Source: Nymphaea colorata (taxonomy: Eukaryota; Streptophyta; Magnoliopsida; Nymphaeales; Nymphaeaceae). Taken from it: a DNA stretch of 64,000 nt. Of the stretch, positions 34,965-47,854 are shown one piece after another. The notes beneath the pieces were generated by a model that was not told where the DNA came from, did not search any database, and was given only the letters and a program-made list of their open reading frames with translations. A program made the translations under genes and the position numbers. The number at the start of each line of letters is the position of its first letter. Position 1 is the first letter of the stretch. The DNA lies in assembly GCF_008831285.2 (NCBI RefSeq), contig NC_045143.1, positions 2,923,503 through 2,987,502 of the forward strand, given 5' to 3'.

Positions 34965-37120
34965 CTCAGCCAACTCCTGCTGATCTTTTTTTTCTTTTTA
35001 GAAAAACAATATGTTGCCTCGCAGGGCACGGTAGTCGAGCTCATCTGGTATTTTCCTTTGGCAAGGAGTAACCTTTTTGGCAACAGATTGGACAGTATTA
35101 ATTTCTGTGTCTCAAAACATCAGTGTAAAAATAAACAACCCGCTTCAGGTACTTTTCCACTCTTTGCCGGCAGCTGTTGCAGCAGCCGATGTTGGCTTCA
35201 ATCTCCCACTTCTGCGGCAAGTTGAAAGAAGAAAGTTGAAAGAAGAAGATGGTATATATATATATATAGCTAGCTATTAGAACCAAGAGAGATGATCGTC
35301 CGATGAGAGGAAGGGGGAGGAAGTGTACCATTTTTCCAGAAGTCCATGCAGTACTAGAGATTATCGTCCAATGAGGGGGTGATTTGGTGGGGGTTGTCAC
35401 TATTTAATGACCTTCAGGTTTTTCAGTTCTGCCTTTACAACAAAAAGGCGAAACTTTTTTTGAAAGAAGAGGGATAACTAGTCATCATCTTTATGACGTC
35501 CGTAAAGGGAAAGCTCTACACGTTTGATGAAAAACATCAGTAAAGTTGTGGTTCTAGACCAGACACGCTTTATCTTGTTTTCCGGTATTAATGGGAACAA
35601 ACAAAAGGTGAAATATATTCTTTTCATCCACACTGAAGCAAAAGTTCATTCTTAATACACTCAGGCTGCTGTTAAGAGTTCATTTCGGCAATTTAAACTG
35701 TTGTATTCCCATTGATTACAATACAAGGGAGCAGCGCATCTGAGAATCTGCTCAATCATTTCTGCTATGCTTCTCAGGGCCGGTGCTTGTTTGCTTTACA
35801 TTTAATACATTTAATAGAAATGCCATTAAATGTTTTTTCTGGTTACACTTTTCCTGAAATGGGGAGTTTTTTCATTCTGTTTTATCCATCCTAAAAAACT
35901 AAAAACTGAACTGTGTAAATATAAATTTCTACGCCATCCGGCTGAACCAGATAAGGGGACATGAGTGTATCATACGTAGGGGACAACTGGATAGGATCAA
36001 CGACTATCTGGTTAGTAAAGCAGGGAAACCAAATAGTTCTTGGGGTGCATCAGGGCACCAAGTTAACCGTGGCCGAGTGCTATGCCTAAAACAGCCCTAC
36101 ACTTGGGAGGCATTGGGAAGGAAGGGCATCGGCCTTGGCCTAGACAGCTCTTACCGAGATTTGAAAAATATTTGAAAGTTATGATACCAAAAAATATCTT
36201 CAAATCTGTGTGTCTAAAGTATATTTTTACAACTTGAGAAGGATAAAACAATACACTTTTGACCGGTTTTTGAGTTAATATATTTGTGTAGATGATTGAA
36301 TCTATTGAAGATAAGGGAGCCGGTGCGGGCCTCACGAGGCATAGCATATTGGGGGATGGAGCTACAAATAAATTTTTGTTTATGAAGTATTAAATATACA
36401 GATAACAGTCTTAAGCAGTGACGTGGGTCTTATTGGATGATCCATATAACTAGATCCAGATCTAAACAGATCCAATAATTAAAAACATAAATTTTAGAGT
36501 GGGTTCGATCCGTGCAGCCTTTTGCCCCTGGCATGTCGGTTGGACGGGCATCAAATGAAGCTTCTATCATTAGTTAAACTCTCATTGACACTCTATCGCT
36601 ACATATACCTGTTGATGCATATTGTTGATGATAAATTCTCATTGACACTCTATCGCTACATAATATACCTGTTGATGCATATTGTTTCCATCTTAAGCTT
36701 CAATGCGATGCTTAATCCTAGAAGCAAGAGAAAAAGGAAATTAAAGGGACAGCGCTGTAACTGTTTCGTGATTTGCAGTTTCATGGTGATACCCGAAGTC
36801 TTTTAAGCATGTTTCGAAACTAGGGTGACAGTAACAAGATTGTTTGCAATATAGAATAGTGCCCATAAAAATGGAATTACATGCCATCCATATACCATAC
36901 TAGGTAGTCCCCTTAAGGGGCACAAGACCAAAGGCAGATATCAATTTAAAATTACTGTGCATGCACGGACCGCCGTTGAATTATTAACTGGGTATCCGAT
37001 AATCGGATTCGTTCTGCAACCTGAATCCGACGCGCCGTCCGATTATCGTCCCACCCATTCCCAGATTAATTAAATTGGTTTAATTAAGAGCAACCCAGAA
37101 CGTTATTATGGAGATTGGGG
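34965..37120. other. Intergenic, no gene recognised
   Basis: It contains a short repeated motif ATCGTCC(G/A)ATGAG at 35,297 and 35,364 and a (TA)n patch at 35,253-35,268. The rest shows only chance open frames. Confidence 0.5.
36578..36690. repeat. Direct tandem duplication, ~58-60 bp
   Basis: CTCATTGACACTCTATCGCTACATA and TACCTGTTGATGCATATTGTT occur twice in succession. Confidence 0.9.
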
Positions 37121-37438
37121 AGCCTTGACCCTTTTGAGGACAATTTGGCCTCATTTTAAAACTCCTGCTCCCTCCTCTTCTTCTTCGTCCCCCTCTGTCA
37201 CTCTCGTCAAATTTTCCCTCCGGCGAGCCCCTGGCCTTCTTCTTGACATTTCCGAGTTCCACCTTTCTTTCTTCTCGGCGTTTTCTTCCCAAAGCCTTCC
37301 GTTTCAGTTCCGTCTTTTTCCGTTTACTTGTCGTGCTTTCCGAACTCCTATCTTGTTCTTGGTTTCATGTTGAAGAAACTCGCCACCTGTTTTTCTATTA
37401 TTGGGTTCGGAGCGAATTTGCGTTTGTAGTCTCTGAGG

Positions 37439-37570
37439 ATGCCGAGCAGGTACGCCGGTAACATCTCCCAGGACTGGGAGCCGGTGGTGCTGGACAAGAC
37501 GAAGCCAAAATCCGGCGACCTCCGCGACCCGAAGGCGGTGAACGCGGCCCTGCGGGTGGGTGAACTTTGA
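37439..37570 (+). pseudogene. MBF1C: MBF1c-like coactivator, N-terminal fragment
   Basis: From ATG 37,439 the frame encodes MPSRYAGNISQDWEPVVLDK and continues TKPKSGDLRDPKAVNAALR (39 residues). This is the signature N-terminus of plant MBF1c, a stress-responsive bridging factor between transcription factors and TBP. At CGG|GTGGGT (37,556) homology stops and a TGA follows at 37,568-37,570. The usual continuation (VQTVKKFDAG, then the helix-turn-helix domain) was not found in the following 26 kb. A GC- and CT-rich 300-bp leader upstream (37,130-37,438) looks like a normal 5' UTR, so promoter and first codons may be intact. GTGGGT might be a donor to a distant exon, but many MBF1c genes have no intron; truncation is more likely. 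Confidence 0.75.
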
Positions 37571-38091
37571 GGGAAAAGTAAATTTTCAAGAGCCTCTCTG
37601 TTTTACTCTTTCAAAGGCAAGTGCAAAGGGTCATTCAGGTACCACTTTTTTGATAAACCCTAACATGCAAAGGTACTTTGTCTTAACTTAACTGTAACCA
37701 GTGAAAAGAGAGATTTATACAAAACCTTGGCAAATTGACATGACATCTTTGCGTGCTATATATGCGACAAATGTTGGGGTGTATGTCACTTATTTTGCCA
37801 TACTTAAGCTTTCAACATTATGGTTCACTTTTAGGTAACACATATCTCCCTGATATGTCTAGGTTGTCTCAATATTGAACCACATAGAAAACAATATAAA
37901 ACGCAATATCAGTCATGCACTCGGCCACTTTGCTGGCCACAGATGCACGCTTATCTAAGTCTGTTACCACTCTTAAAGTCATTATTGTCCTTTCGTATAT
38001 TTAATGATCTCAAGATACATGCATTATTATACCATGTTTAGAATGCAGTATTCACTATTCCATGATAACGAACCAATAATTACATGCAACA

Positions 38092-38196
<105 letters not shown>

Positions 38197-38507
38197 AAGC
38201 ATGCAACCTTGAAATTGATCAACTCTTCTAACAGTTAAAAAATAATAATAATTCACACGACAGGCACTTTGGTGGTATAATTACTACTTGTCATTTGTAT
38301 CTTTTACTGCTTAGATGATCACTATCAATTAACAAATATTCACAGAATGATAAAACATGTTCAACTAATCACCTTACATACATGGTCATACTTGATTCAT
38401 GCAGAAAAAAAAGTTATGAGCATTATACATAAAAGTATAAATAAACAATGTAAATTAGACAAAATGTTTGCTTATAATCAATGAAAAAAACAAATCCAAC
38501 ATTGAAC

Positions 38508-38601
38508 TAGCCCACGGAAACTCTTATGGCTCGGTCAAAAAAATGATTGCTCCAGTCGGGTGAATTAGCCCACGGAAACTCTTATGGCTCCGTCAAAAAA
38601 T
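38508..38601. repeat. Direct duplication, ~60 bp
   Basis: TAGCCCACGGAAACTCTTATGGCTC and GGTCAAAAAA/CGTCAAAAAA occur twice. Confidence 0.9.
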
Positions 38602-41084
38602 AGATCAACACTCATATAAAGCCCCATAAATCAGCCCTAAATTTGCAAGGACCAGATCCAATGCCCATATCGTCTGAAGCATCCTGTCTCGTTTATAAAC
38701 CGTGCTACCAGAAAGAAAATGAGCTGAAATCATTTAACAACGATATGAACTACCAGTTCTTAAATTGGGCGAAATGGCTCAAATGGTTCATGAACCAGCA
38801 TAAAACCGTGTTAACTAGTTTATAATCCACTGAATTGGTCTCAAATTTACATTGACCGGCTCCAAACTATATGAACCAGTTTAAAATCATCTAGTTTGGT
38901 TCCAAGACCTCACATACTGATTTGAGACTGCTTTGACCCAGTTCCAAAACTTTATAAATTAGAAAACGAAACCAAGAAGTACCATAAAACCTGGACAAAC
39001 TGGTTCTAAACCTGAGCTAATCGTTCTTGTAGCACAAAAATTAGGTTCTAGTACGATCGAGCCGGAATATGTGGAGTGTGAAACTCCATCTTTACAGATC
39101 TTGAATTCCATTAGACCCAAAACGCTATGGCCTAGATCTTACTTTAATTGGATCTAAGTCTTAATGGATCGTGAATTCTAAATCAGCTACTTACCTCAAC
39201 CAAAAAAAAAAAAACAAAACTGATTAACTTCCTTAATGCATCATCCAAATCCAGTTCACACTTGAATGAACCTTGGTTACCCGACAACAGATATTTTTGG
39301 GCTTAGGGCGGTTCCATGCTACCTTGTCGGATTTGCCTTGGTATGTTGACCCAAATAAACGTTTGCCTTTAAATCTGATCCGAGCCTTGGCCATAATCGG
39401 ATCCAATTTATTAACATTATGGATCTGTTTTGGGAAAGGACCCACCCAAAAATCCCAGTGGGAAGACCAACTCAAACATTCAAGATGTAATATCTAACGG
39501 GATCCATACCCATAATACTAAAAAATTGACCCATATCACTTTATTGGTTCGATCAAGACATGAATTTGGGTAATGTGGATCCAAATAATGTATAATAATC
39601 TGGTTGAAAAGTGCCCTGAACTAGTCCCAAGCCTTTATAAACTGTTCAAAGGCAATAAAATTCTGGTTTGTGAATGAAACAATGAAGCTCATATAACCAA
39701 AAAGCAATCGAGGATACGGTCAATTGATTCCACTGTACCGATTCATCTTTATGATATGGACTCCAAAGATGTTAGATCCAAACTTTATGACCCAGAGTCA
39801 AATTAAATCGAGTGGAACCCGAACATATCCTAGTAAGGATCCAAAAGGTGTTTGATCGAGATTGGACTAGACCTTTAATTGAACTGATCCCTTAATATAG
39901 TAAAGTCAACCATGCATGTTCGGATCACGCAGGGTTTGAACCTAGTTGACTTACAACCTGGAGTCATTTGAAGGCATTTTTTGATAATAAAAGTTCTAGA
40001 CCCAGTTATCAATCTGGATTCAATGAGGAATAGTGGATGAGAATTGAACTTGAATCTGGTCAGCTTGGCATCCAGATCCTTTCGGCCGCGAAAATCAGGA
40101 AAGGATGTTGGAATATTCTTGAATGTGGGTTAATGTCTTAATGACTAAAATACTCTTAGTTTGCACTGAAAAAAAAAAAAAACATTTTACAAAGACAAAT
40201 GAAAATGAAAAAATTAAATGAAAAGTAGCATCTACAAAAATGACTTACGATATACTCTTTAATTTGAAGGTTTCAATCTAAAAAGTAGCATCTACAAAAA
40301 TGAAACTGAAGTCACGTCAATGGCACACGCCACTCAAGTTGAGCAGTTCTACTATGCATGCCATTTTTTCATTTTTACGTTCTTGATAATGTCAAGAACA
40401 AGTTACATACTAACGCCCTGAAAATGGGAGTACAATTTATATTATGTTAACTTGATTTGATAATAAAAGTTAAACCAATATTGACGCTGCATCGATCTTA
40501 CCGATATCAGTAAGACGAATACAATGGCTCTAATATGGAGCATATTTTTCAACACTGGGAAAAAGGGCTACGATCCAACTTAGTACAAGGCTTGTCAGCT
40601 AACTTTCACAGTTGTTCATTTTGAACTCATCCTTTGTTGTTCCTTTAACATCCTTTGTTCTTCCTTTTAACTTGGTCACATTCATTCTTGCAGGAGGCCA
40701 GTTTCCTTGTTGGGTGCTAACATTGCAGAATGATACTTTGCTCTTTTTGGTCAAATTTGAGCGTCAAGAGTATTTTAATCATTTTCTGCTTCCTACAGTC
40801 TCATGTGAGGGGCCAAACATATAACTTGCTTTGTCCCGACTCTGGGCACAATCATGAAACCGCATGTAGAATTTGGGCACGCTTAAACCATCGGGTCCAC
40901 TTTACTTGTCAAGGCTAAACAATTTCAAATTCGGGTCAATAATTAGATGCACCTAATCTCTTAATATTAATGGAAATTTGTTGATGATACTGAAAGGAAC
41001 TCACTTTCAAAGATAAAACGGAAAATGAAATATTAATCGAAAATGTGCAATATTTACCGCCACCATCGTTGTGAGGTGTGTGTA

Positions 41085-41950
41085 TATATATATACTTGCT
41101 CCACCATTAATATGGCATATCGGTCTATACGCATTGGCTCATATCAATATATTTTCTTGTTCTTGAAAAATAATTTTCATCCATCGCTTAAAGGGCTGTA
41201 CCCTTGAACTTGAACTTGCGCATCAATAAAGTACAAGTCTACAAAACTCTCAGTTTTTTGCATTACCAACAAAAATATCCATTTAGTGGGCCAATGGTAC
41301 CCGATCATTTTGACCGAACCACATAAAATAAAAAGATTTGGATACTGAAAAAAAAAATTTGATATTCAATTATGAGTTCATATCTCTTTCGGATATAAGA
41401 AATGACATCCGATGGGGTTTAGAATCAGATTTAAGTAAACGTTGACCAAATTCAAATTCAGATTTGGTCAGGACAATAGTTTTAATTTGAATAAACATCT
41501 TGTAATAAATGTCAATAATATGGTTTGGATTAGATCTAAAAGTTGGATTTTGATGTTAATTTAAAAACCAAATTCAGATCAGATTTGAATTATGAATTCA
41601 TATTTTGGGTTTGAATATGATTTCAATTTTCTTTTATCCGAATCAAAATTCATATTTGAATCTAAATATATAGATATTTGAAAAAACGGATGTGGTAAGT
41701 ATACATGATGATTCCAATTGTATCCCTACCGTTCCCTACAGCTTAGGAACTAAATACAGAAGCCTTTCTAGTTTGTTCACGGATTATTGAAAAATTTAAA
41801 GGAATAAAGGAAAAAAGAGTAAAGCCATGAATTTGCCTACTTGTAATGGAGTTTACGTTGGGGTATTGCATTGTGAATTTGCATGCTATAAAATTTAAAT
41901 CCAAGCATGTTATCGGTCTTCGTAGAAAGAAAGAGAGAAAAAAAAAAGAT
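41085..41950 (-). repeat. Dispersed repeat, inverted copy of 8.81-9.66 kb
   Basis: Reverse-complement match from TTGCTCCACCATTAATATGG to TCGTAGAAAGAAAGAGAG. Confidence 0.8.
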
Positions 41951-42299
41951 CCTAACTTAATGACAATAGGTAGCCTAAAAATGGATCAAAAAGCAAATAA
42001 TTACAGAAGAACAATGAACATTAAGGCTGAAAATTGAATTTTGCACATTAGAAGACAAAAATAACTTCTCAACTTATCATCTATAATAAAGTCATTTTGG
42101 CGGATTAGATTCTAAGGGTCTGATCTTATGCTGAACTCATCTTAAGGTACAGTTCGATTGCCAAAACATGGATTTCCGGTCCAAAGCTATCAAATTAAAC
42201 ATGACCAAAATTTATAGTTTTAGATGACAAAGTGTCAAAGCAAAAGAGTAAATATCCTAAATATGCTTCCATTTCCTTTGACTTCAAGTCAGATTAATT

Positions 42300-43021
42300 C
42301 AAATACAACAACTATGAACATATGATGCAATTCTTGATTTTTTTTTAAATAAGTAATTTTAAATCTTTGTTAGTAATCAAATATCTATATTTGAACTTTA
42401 AAATATCAAATATGATCTCTTGGATTTTTCAAGTATGTCTTGGAGGTGAAAATGGAAAGTGTTGTGCAAATGATTTAGTGTTATAAAAAAAAATCTTCTC
42501 AATAGAAGAAACATTATTATTGTTAAAGATAATGTAGCAACTTATAAGAGAACGACATCTATAAAAGCAAAGATGTAATAAGAATAATAATAACATTGTT
42601 ATCAAAGAGCGTGGTCATCCACTTGAATTTGCAAAAAAAATCATGTTTCTTAACCTTATTGAGTTATTGTAAATGAGTATAAATATCAAATCCAACAATA
42701 TTGATGTTACCCAAAGCATTTTTGCTCAACAAAAGAAATGTTATTATTGTAGACGATAATTTTGCAACCTCTAGGGAAATGATGTCTATAAAAATAAAGA
42801 AACCAACAAAGATAATAATTGCATCGCTATCAACAAAGAAATTCAGAAATCAAAGATATGCCAAGAAATTATTGCAAGCAGAGAAGATAAATATCAAATC
42901 AAACACTATGATCCTTAAAGCCAATGATGACCTTAAGTGGTGGAAAACCACGTTAAATTTCATGCTTTCATTATAAGACATCTCCCAACTTTTCTTCAGG
43001 CAGCCTTACTTAGAGTAAAAG

Positions 43022-43064
<43 letters not shown>

Positions 43065-43115
43065 GCTATTCAACCGAACGATTACCTCCAAACCAAGTTA
43101 TCATTTCTTCTTCCT
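42300..43115 (+). repeat. H-family repeat, copy H4
   Basis: It carries the full family order: AATTTTAAATCTTTGTTAGTAATC, TTTTTCAAGTATGTCTTGGAGGTG, TTATAAGAGAACGACATC, GTGGTCATCCACTTGAA, AATTTTGCAACCTCTAGGG and GGTGGAAAACCACGTTAAAT. Then come (CT)21, CGATTACCTCCAAACC and TTATAGTGG. Copy H5 at 47,855-48,590 is the reverse complement of this whole block, including the CT tract. Confidence 0.85.
43023..43064. repeat. (CT)n microsatellite
   Basis: Twenty-one CT repeats at the inner edge of H4. The inverted copy H5 has the matching but shorter (GA)n at 47,924-47,942. Confidence 0.96.
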
Positions 43116-43850
43116 TTTTATAGTGGCGGTCCAAGTGTTGCGCATCCAGTAGTTTCTAAGGGCATGGTAATCATCCGGTATCCCTATTCTTGTTTTTTGA
43201 ATTGAGTCATTGCAAGGACTTGGGGGGATGTCAGCTAATGCTTTTTGCAAAAGCAAGTTTGTACGGTGGTGTTCTATTTTGCCCGATTGATCGGGTAATA
43301 TCATTGTGTATGGTGTGTGGTGACGGGAATATATCGTTCACGTCATTTGTATCTTTATACCTTATAGTGAGGATTGTGGCCTTGTCATTCATTTGCTAAT
43401 ACCTGAATTGATAAGCTAGCACGTTTAAATTTTGAACACGTGAATTAAGAAAATGAATTCTAGGAAATGAAAATCTGAATTTAACTGCGGAAGTAAAGCC
43501 AGTAAAGGAAAATAACTATTTGATTTCTGATGACTCCTCTCAAATATCAGTTATTGGATGTCCGTTCATCTATGTGATGAATATAGATCATCAGCTAAAA
43601 TTGATACCCGAGGTATTCCTGTTCTCAGATATTGTAGACAGTTTGTTTTTTAAATTACGTCATTTCAGTTCTTTGAAGAACTGGGCGATTTCCTTTGGGT
43701 ATCATCTTATACTCTGGTTTCTAGAGTCACCATGGCAAATGAAACTGTTTAGAGTTGAGCGGCAGTCATTATACTTTGCATTTGTAAATCTTTCTCTTTC
43801 TTTTATCTTGTTAAGCACACGAGTACTGCATATGCAAAGAGGGGTGAAGT
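43116..43850. other. Unassigned sequence inside the H4-H5 composite
   Basis: The plus strand is open at 43,520-43,957, but the peptide (Phe/Leu/Ser-rich, no motif) runs into the FDM 5' leader, so I do not accept it as a gene. Confidence 0.35.
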
Positions 43851-43854
43851 GTTT

Positions 43855-44123
43855 GAGGGAGGAGCATATGCGACGCTGTTGGATCTGGATGCATAGCAGA
43901 TGTTTTTTTCATATATACTTTTGTAGGGAATGTTTCGCCCTCGGCTTGTTTTCCTAAGTTTGGGTTTTAAAGTTTGTTGTCAATCATTGTCATGATCATC
44001 AATTTTATTGGTTAGTTTTGGTTTTCTTGTTAGGTGATCTGCCTTGCGTAGGAGGGGATGTCGTCTGGTTTAGATGATTGCAGAGTTTTTAGTGAGGGGG
44101 AAATCGATGAGCAGTGCTTTTAA
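43855..44123 (+). pseudogene. IDN2/FDM-like copy: 5' leader and first 21 codons only
   Basis: GGAGGAGCATATGCGACGCTGTTGGAT, GAATGTTTCGCCCTCGGC and the TTTGTTGTCAATCATTGTCATGATCATCAATTTT leader match the minus-strand leaders of the array. ATG at 44,058 starts MSSGLDDCRVFSEGEIDE, matching MSSGSDDYSDFSEGE, and a stop follows at 44,121-44,123. The undeleted leader places it with unit 3 and the 8-kb copy. The TATA motif is not kept. It is the only plus-strand copy. Confidence 0.75.
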
Positions 44124-45555
44124 AATATGTATATTTTAAGCTTTTAACAGCTTTTTTTCTTAAAAAACTTTTTTTTGTATTTTAGTCATGATACACCCTA
44201 TGGACATAACCTGTTCTTTCAGTCTGCTACCAAAAAAAAGAAAGAAAAAAAAACTCTAAAGTCTAGAAAGGGTAGAGTTTGAGGATTAATGTGTAAATGA
44301 AAAGAAGTGTGAGTAAAACCCCGAGCCAGTTAAGTGGCACATCAAGATTGAATAAACTTGATTGCCTCACCACATTTTGGGTGAGTAGGAGTATTTGAAG
44401 AATCAAGGTCGACCCACAAAACCCCTATCTCCTTATATCACAATGGTACGGGTACAAATACGGGTATGGGGGTACGGGTACTGGTACCGCGTTTTCATAA
44501 ATCTTGGTTGTGTAGGGTGACTATTATATATTATTACATATTTTTAATTCAAAATGAAACATATAACACGTGAGGGTGAAATAGAATGAAACATAATTAG
44601 AATATGGATATAAACAATGAGCAATTATTATTTAGAAAAACATAATTAGAATATGGATATAAACAGAATTATATAATCACATCAATGATATATGAAACAG
44701 AAATAATGTAACAACATCAGAATGAAACAGAATGATGAAAACATAAATAATTGTAGTGGGTATTGATCCCAAGTGCTAATGAAAGATAAAGGGGATGTGC
44801 TGCTTTAACACTCATTGCAGAGGTCCTTTGCTTGTCCTTGTGTTAAGTTTAATTTATAATTAAGTGAATAATGCAAGGTTTGGCTCCTCGTCTGCTGCAA
44901 GTGAACGTAAAGGACTATGTTCTATTGTTTTGGCTCAACATGCACTCATACACTATGTTCTTCTACAATTGTTACCAAGTCCTGCAAAAGTATTACCACA
45001 CAACTGCTACTCGTTGAATGAGGCCTGGGGCTCAATCATATGAATGTGTGTCTTCTACCATGAAGGCTTCAAGTAACAAAGGGATTTCTTAGGAAGAAAG
45101 AAAACCCAGCTTGAGAGTTTACAGTGACAAACTAACTATGACAGGTTTAAAACAGAACTTGCTGCAGTGCTGGACTTGACAGCAGCTTCAATTGTTTGAG
45201 AAGGAGCAAGTTTTAGGGAAATAGCACAAGGATTCGGGGACAGCGAAAGTCATAGCAGAACAAAAGGAGGTTCAAACTGGCTCCTATGTCACCTGAGTAC
45301 ATGTACCGGTGCGGTACGGGTATGAAAAAATGGGTACAGGTACAACATTTTTGCCAAGCTTGATACGATGGTATGGTGATAATATTATTTTTAATTAAAA
45401 AGTTGTAAATTTTGAGAAAAACAAAATGATGCATGCATGTTCTGCAACAAACTGTAGTCACACTTGAAACTGAAGTTTGAACTCTGTAAAACCCTATTAT
45501 GACTACAGATCAATTGAGAAGTTCAGTCAGAGTACAGGTGACAATGCTGGCAGAA
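44124..45555. other. AT-rich DNA with GTACGGGTA-type repeats
   Basis: GGTACGGGTAC and TACGGGTATGG words cluster at 44,447-44,490, and again at 45,297-45,345 (GGTGCGGTACGGGTATG). They may be the ends of a decayed element of about 0.9 kb. A direct repeat ATAATTAGAATATGGATATAAACA occurs at 44,588 and 44,641. No gene was seen. Confidence 0.4.
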
Positions 45556-45559
45556 CCCT

Positions 45560-47599
45560 GAAAGAAAGAGAGAGGGGGAGGGCGGGGGTGCAGAGAGAGA
45601 GAAACAGGGAGAGGGAGGGACTGATTTGGCGTGGAAATTCCAGGAACTTCCAAGATGATCCGCGACGATAATTTTCTGAGCTTCTCTCTCCCGAACGAAC
45701 CTCGCAGTCTTCGGAGGGTTGGTTTTAACGCACTTCTTCTAGCGTAACGGCTGTTAGTTTTCGATGATACAAAATTCTTCCTGCCTCAATTGCCCCAGGT
45801 AGTCTTATCAAATTACTAACATATCTTCTTCGTTTTAGCGACCTTGCAAGTGTCCGCGCCTGATCGTTCGCTATCAAATCGATAGTATGGTTGCTTACAC
45901 GTCCAAGGTATCACCCTGCTTTTAATTTTCTTTAATTTAAAATTTTTAGATTATTTTAAATAAAAATATATATTAAAGATAGATAAACTCGTGGAGACGT
46001 ATGTTGTCCTGCGTGAGATTGGTGGATGGTTAAAAATTAAAAATCTGTTATTAAAATTTAAAGTCAATTAATATGAATAAGTTAATGCAAATTCAATACT
46101 TTCTAATTAGTATGAATAAGCGCATTAGGATTTACGAATTTCTTCTTTAATATATATGTATCTTACGATGGTATGGACATTCTAAGTAGTCAATTCAATA
46201 ATGAACCTTAATTCGTGTCAAATCCAAATCCAGGTTCAGGAACACCAATGTCGAAACTTAAACCGGTCGATTCCCTATTATTAAGACAGCATCGCAAACG
46301 CTCCGCACAACGGCACTCTGTGGCAATGAGAAATTAAGCGAGACCATAAGGGCTTTGTTGGTATTTCAGATGAGGAGTCACTGATTAATTTAATCAGATA
46401 GTTCAGGTCAACAGGAGAGCAAACATATAGGATACAAGGTTAAGGTTTTGCCATTTTTTAAGTGATACAAGGTTAGGGTTTTACCTATTATATTATAACA
46501 ATTGAAACAAGTTTCGTATATTTTCAAAATAAAATAATTTTATGGGAAAAAAATATTTAATGGCCTAGTTGTGACCTAGTTGGAGCGCATAGTCAATTTG
46601 ATTCATGTGGGTGTTACACTTATGGGTCCAGCTCGGCGTTTTGTCACTCTCCAAGAAAATATAGGCATATCAATCCTGATATTTTGAAAGACATCACTTA
46701 AAAAATGGCAAAATCATAACCTTGTATCCTGTTTGCGATCCTGTGATCCTGTGTCCCTGAACTATCTGATTCAGTCTCCTCATCTGAAATACCAACAAAG
46801 CCCTTATGGTCTCGCTTAATTTCTCGTAGCCACAAAGTGCCGTTGTGAGGAGCGTTTGCGATGCTGTCTTAATAATAGGGAATCGACGGATTTAAGTTTC
46901 CAAATTGGTGTTCCTGAACCTGGATTTGGATTTGACACGAATTAAGGTTCATTATTGAATTGACTTTGAATGTCCATACCATCGTAAGATACATATATAT
47001 TAAAGAAGAAATTCGTAAATCTTAATGTGCTGATTCATACTACTTGGAAAGTATTGAATTTGCATTAACTTATTCATACTAATTGAACTTAAAGTATAAT
47101 AACATATTTTTAATTTTTAACCATCCACCAATCCCACGTAGGACAACATACGTCTCTACGAGTTTATGTATCTTTAATATATTTTTTATTTAAAATAATC
47201 TAAAATTTTAAATTAAAAAAAAATAGCAGGGTGATAACTTGGACGTGTAAGTAACCATACTATCGACAGATAGACCGTGTTTGATAGCAAACGATCAGGC
47301 GCGGACACTGGCAATATCGCTAAAACGAGGAAGATATGTTAGTAATTTGAATAGACTACCTGGGGCAATTGAGGCAGGAAGAATTTTGTGTCGTCGAAAA
47401 CTAACGGCCGTTACGCTAGAAGAAGTGCGTTAAAACCAACCCTCCGAAGACTGCGAGGTTCGTTCGGGAGAGAGAAGCTCAGAAAATTATCGTCGTGGAT
47501 CATCTTGGAAGTTCCTGGAATTTCCTCGCCATATCAGCCCCTCCCTCTCCCTGTTCTCTCTCTCCGCTCCCCCTCCCTTCCCCTCTCTCTTTCTTTGAG
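45560..47599. repeat. Giant palindrome: arms ~908 and ~909 bp, ~223-bp loop
   Basis: The left arm (45,560-46,467) runs from TGAAAGAAAGAGAGAGGGGGAG through CAGTCTTCGGAGGGTTGGTTTTAACGC, TGCCTCAATTGCCCCAGGTAGTC, TTTGACACGAATT (in complement) and ATAAGGGCTTTGTTGGTATTTCAGATGAGG to CCATTTTTTAAGTGAT. The right arm (46,691-47,599) is its reverse complement with scattered mismatches and few indels. The loop contains TGGGTCCAGCTCGGCG. No open frame of note lies inside; short frames at the right edge (47,390-47,700) are Ser/Pro/Leu-rich. Confidence 0.92.
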
Positions 47600-47854
47600 A
47601 GCTTTGCTGTTTCCTTTCCTCCATTTCTGATTCATCATAATGCAAAAAAGCTCTCGACGGTCGTTTCTCCGTTCACCCTCTTCCCCTCTCGAGCGTTCTA
47701 ACGGCTGCTGCTTGGAGATTTTGATTTTTTGGGCAGCCGCGGCGGACAGTGACCGGCGACCGACGACCGGTTGACGGCGACGGCGACGGTGACGGACGGT
47801 GAGTTGGCGACAGAGGTAGAAAACTACTGAACTGCACACGGCATCAATGATCCT
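47600..47854. other. GC-rich shoulder outside the palindrome
   Basis: TTGACGGCGACGGCGACGGTGACGG-type imperfect triplet repeats at 47,725-47,810. No coding evidence. Confidence 0.4.

Noticed and set aside
43520-43957. 145-codon open frame
   Set aside because: It ends inside the FDM 5' leader and has no domain; T-rich composition explains its length.
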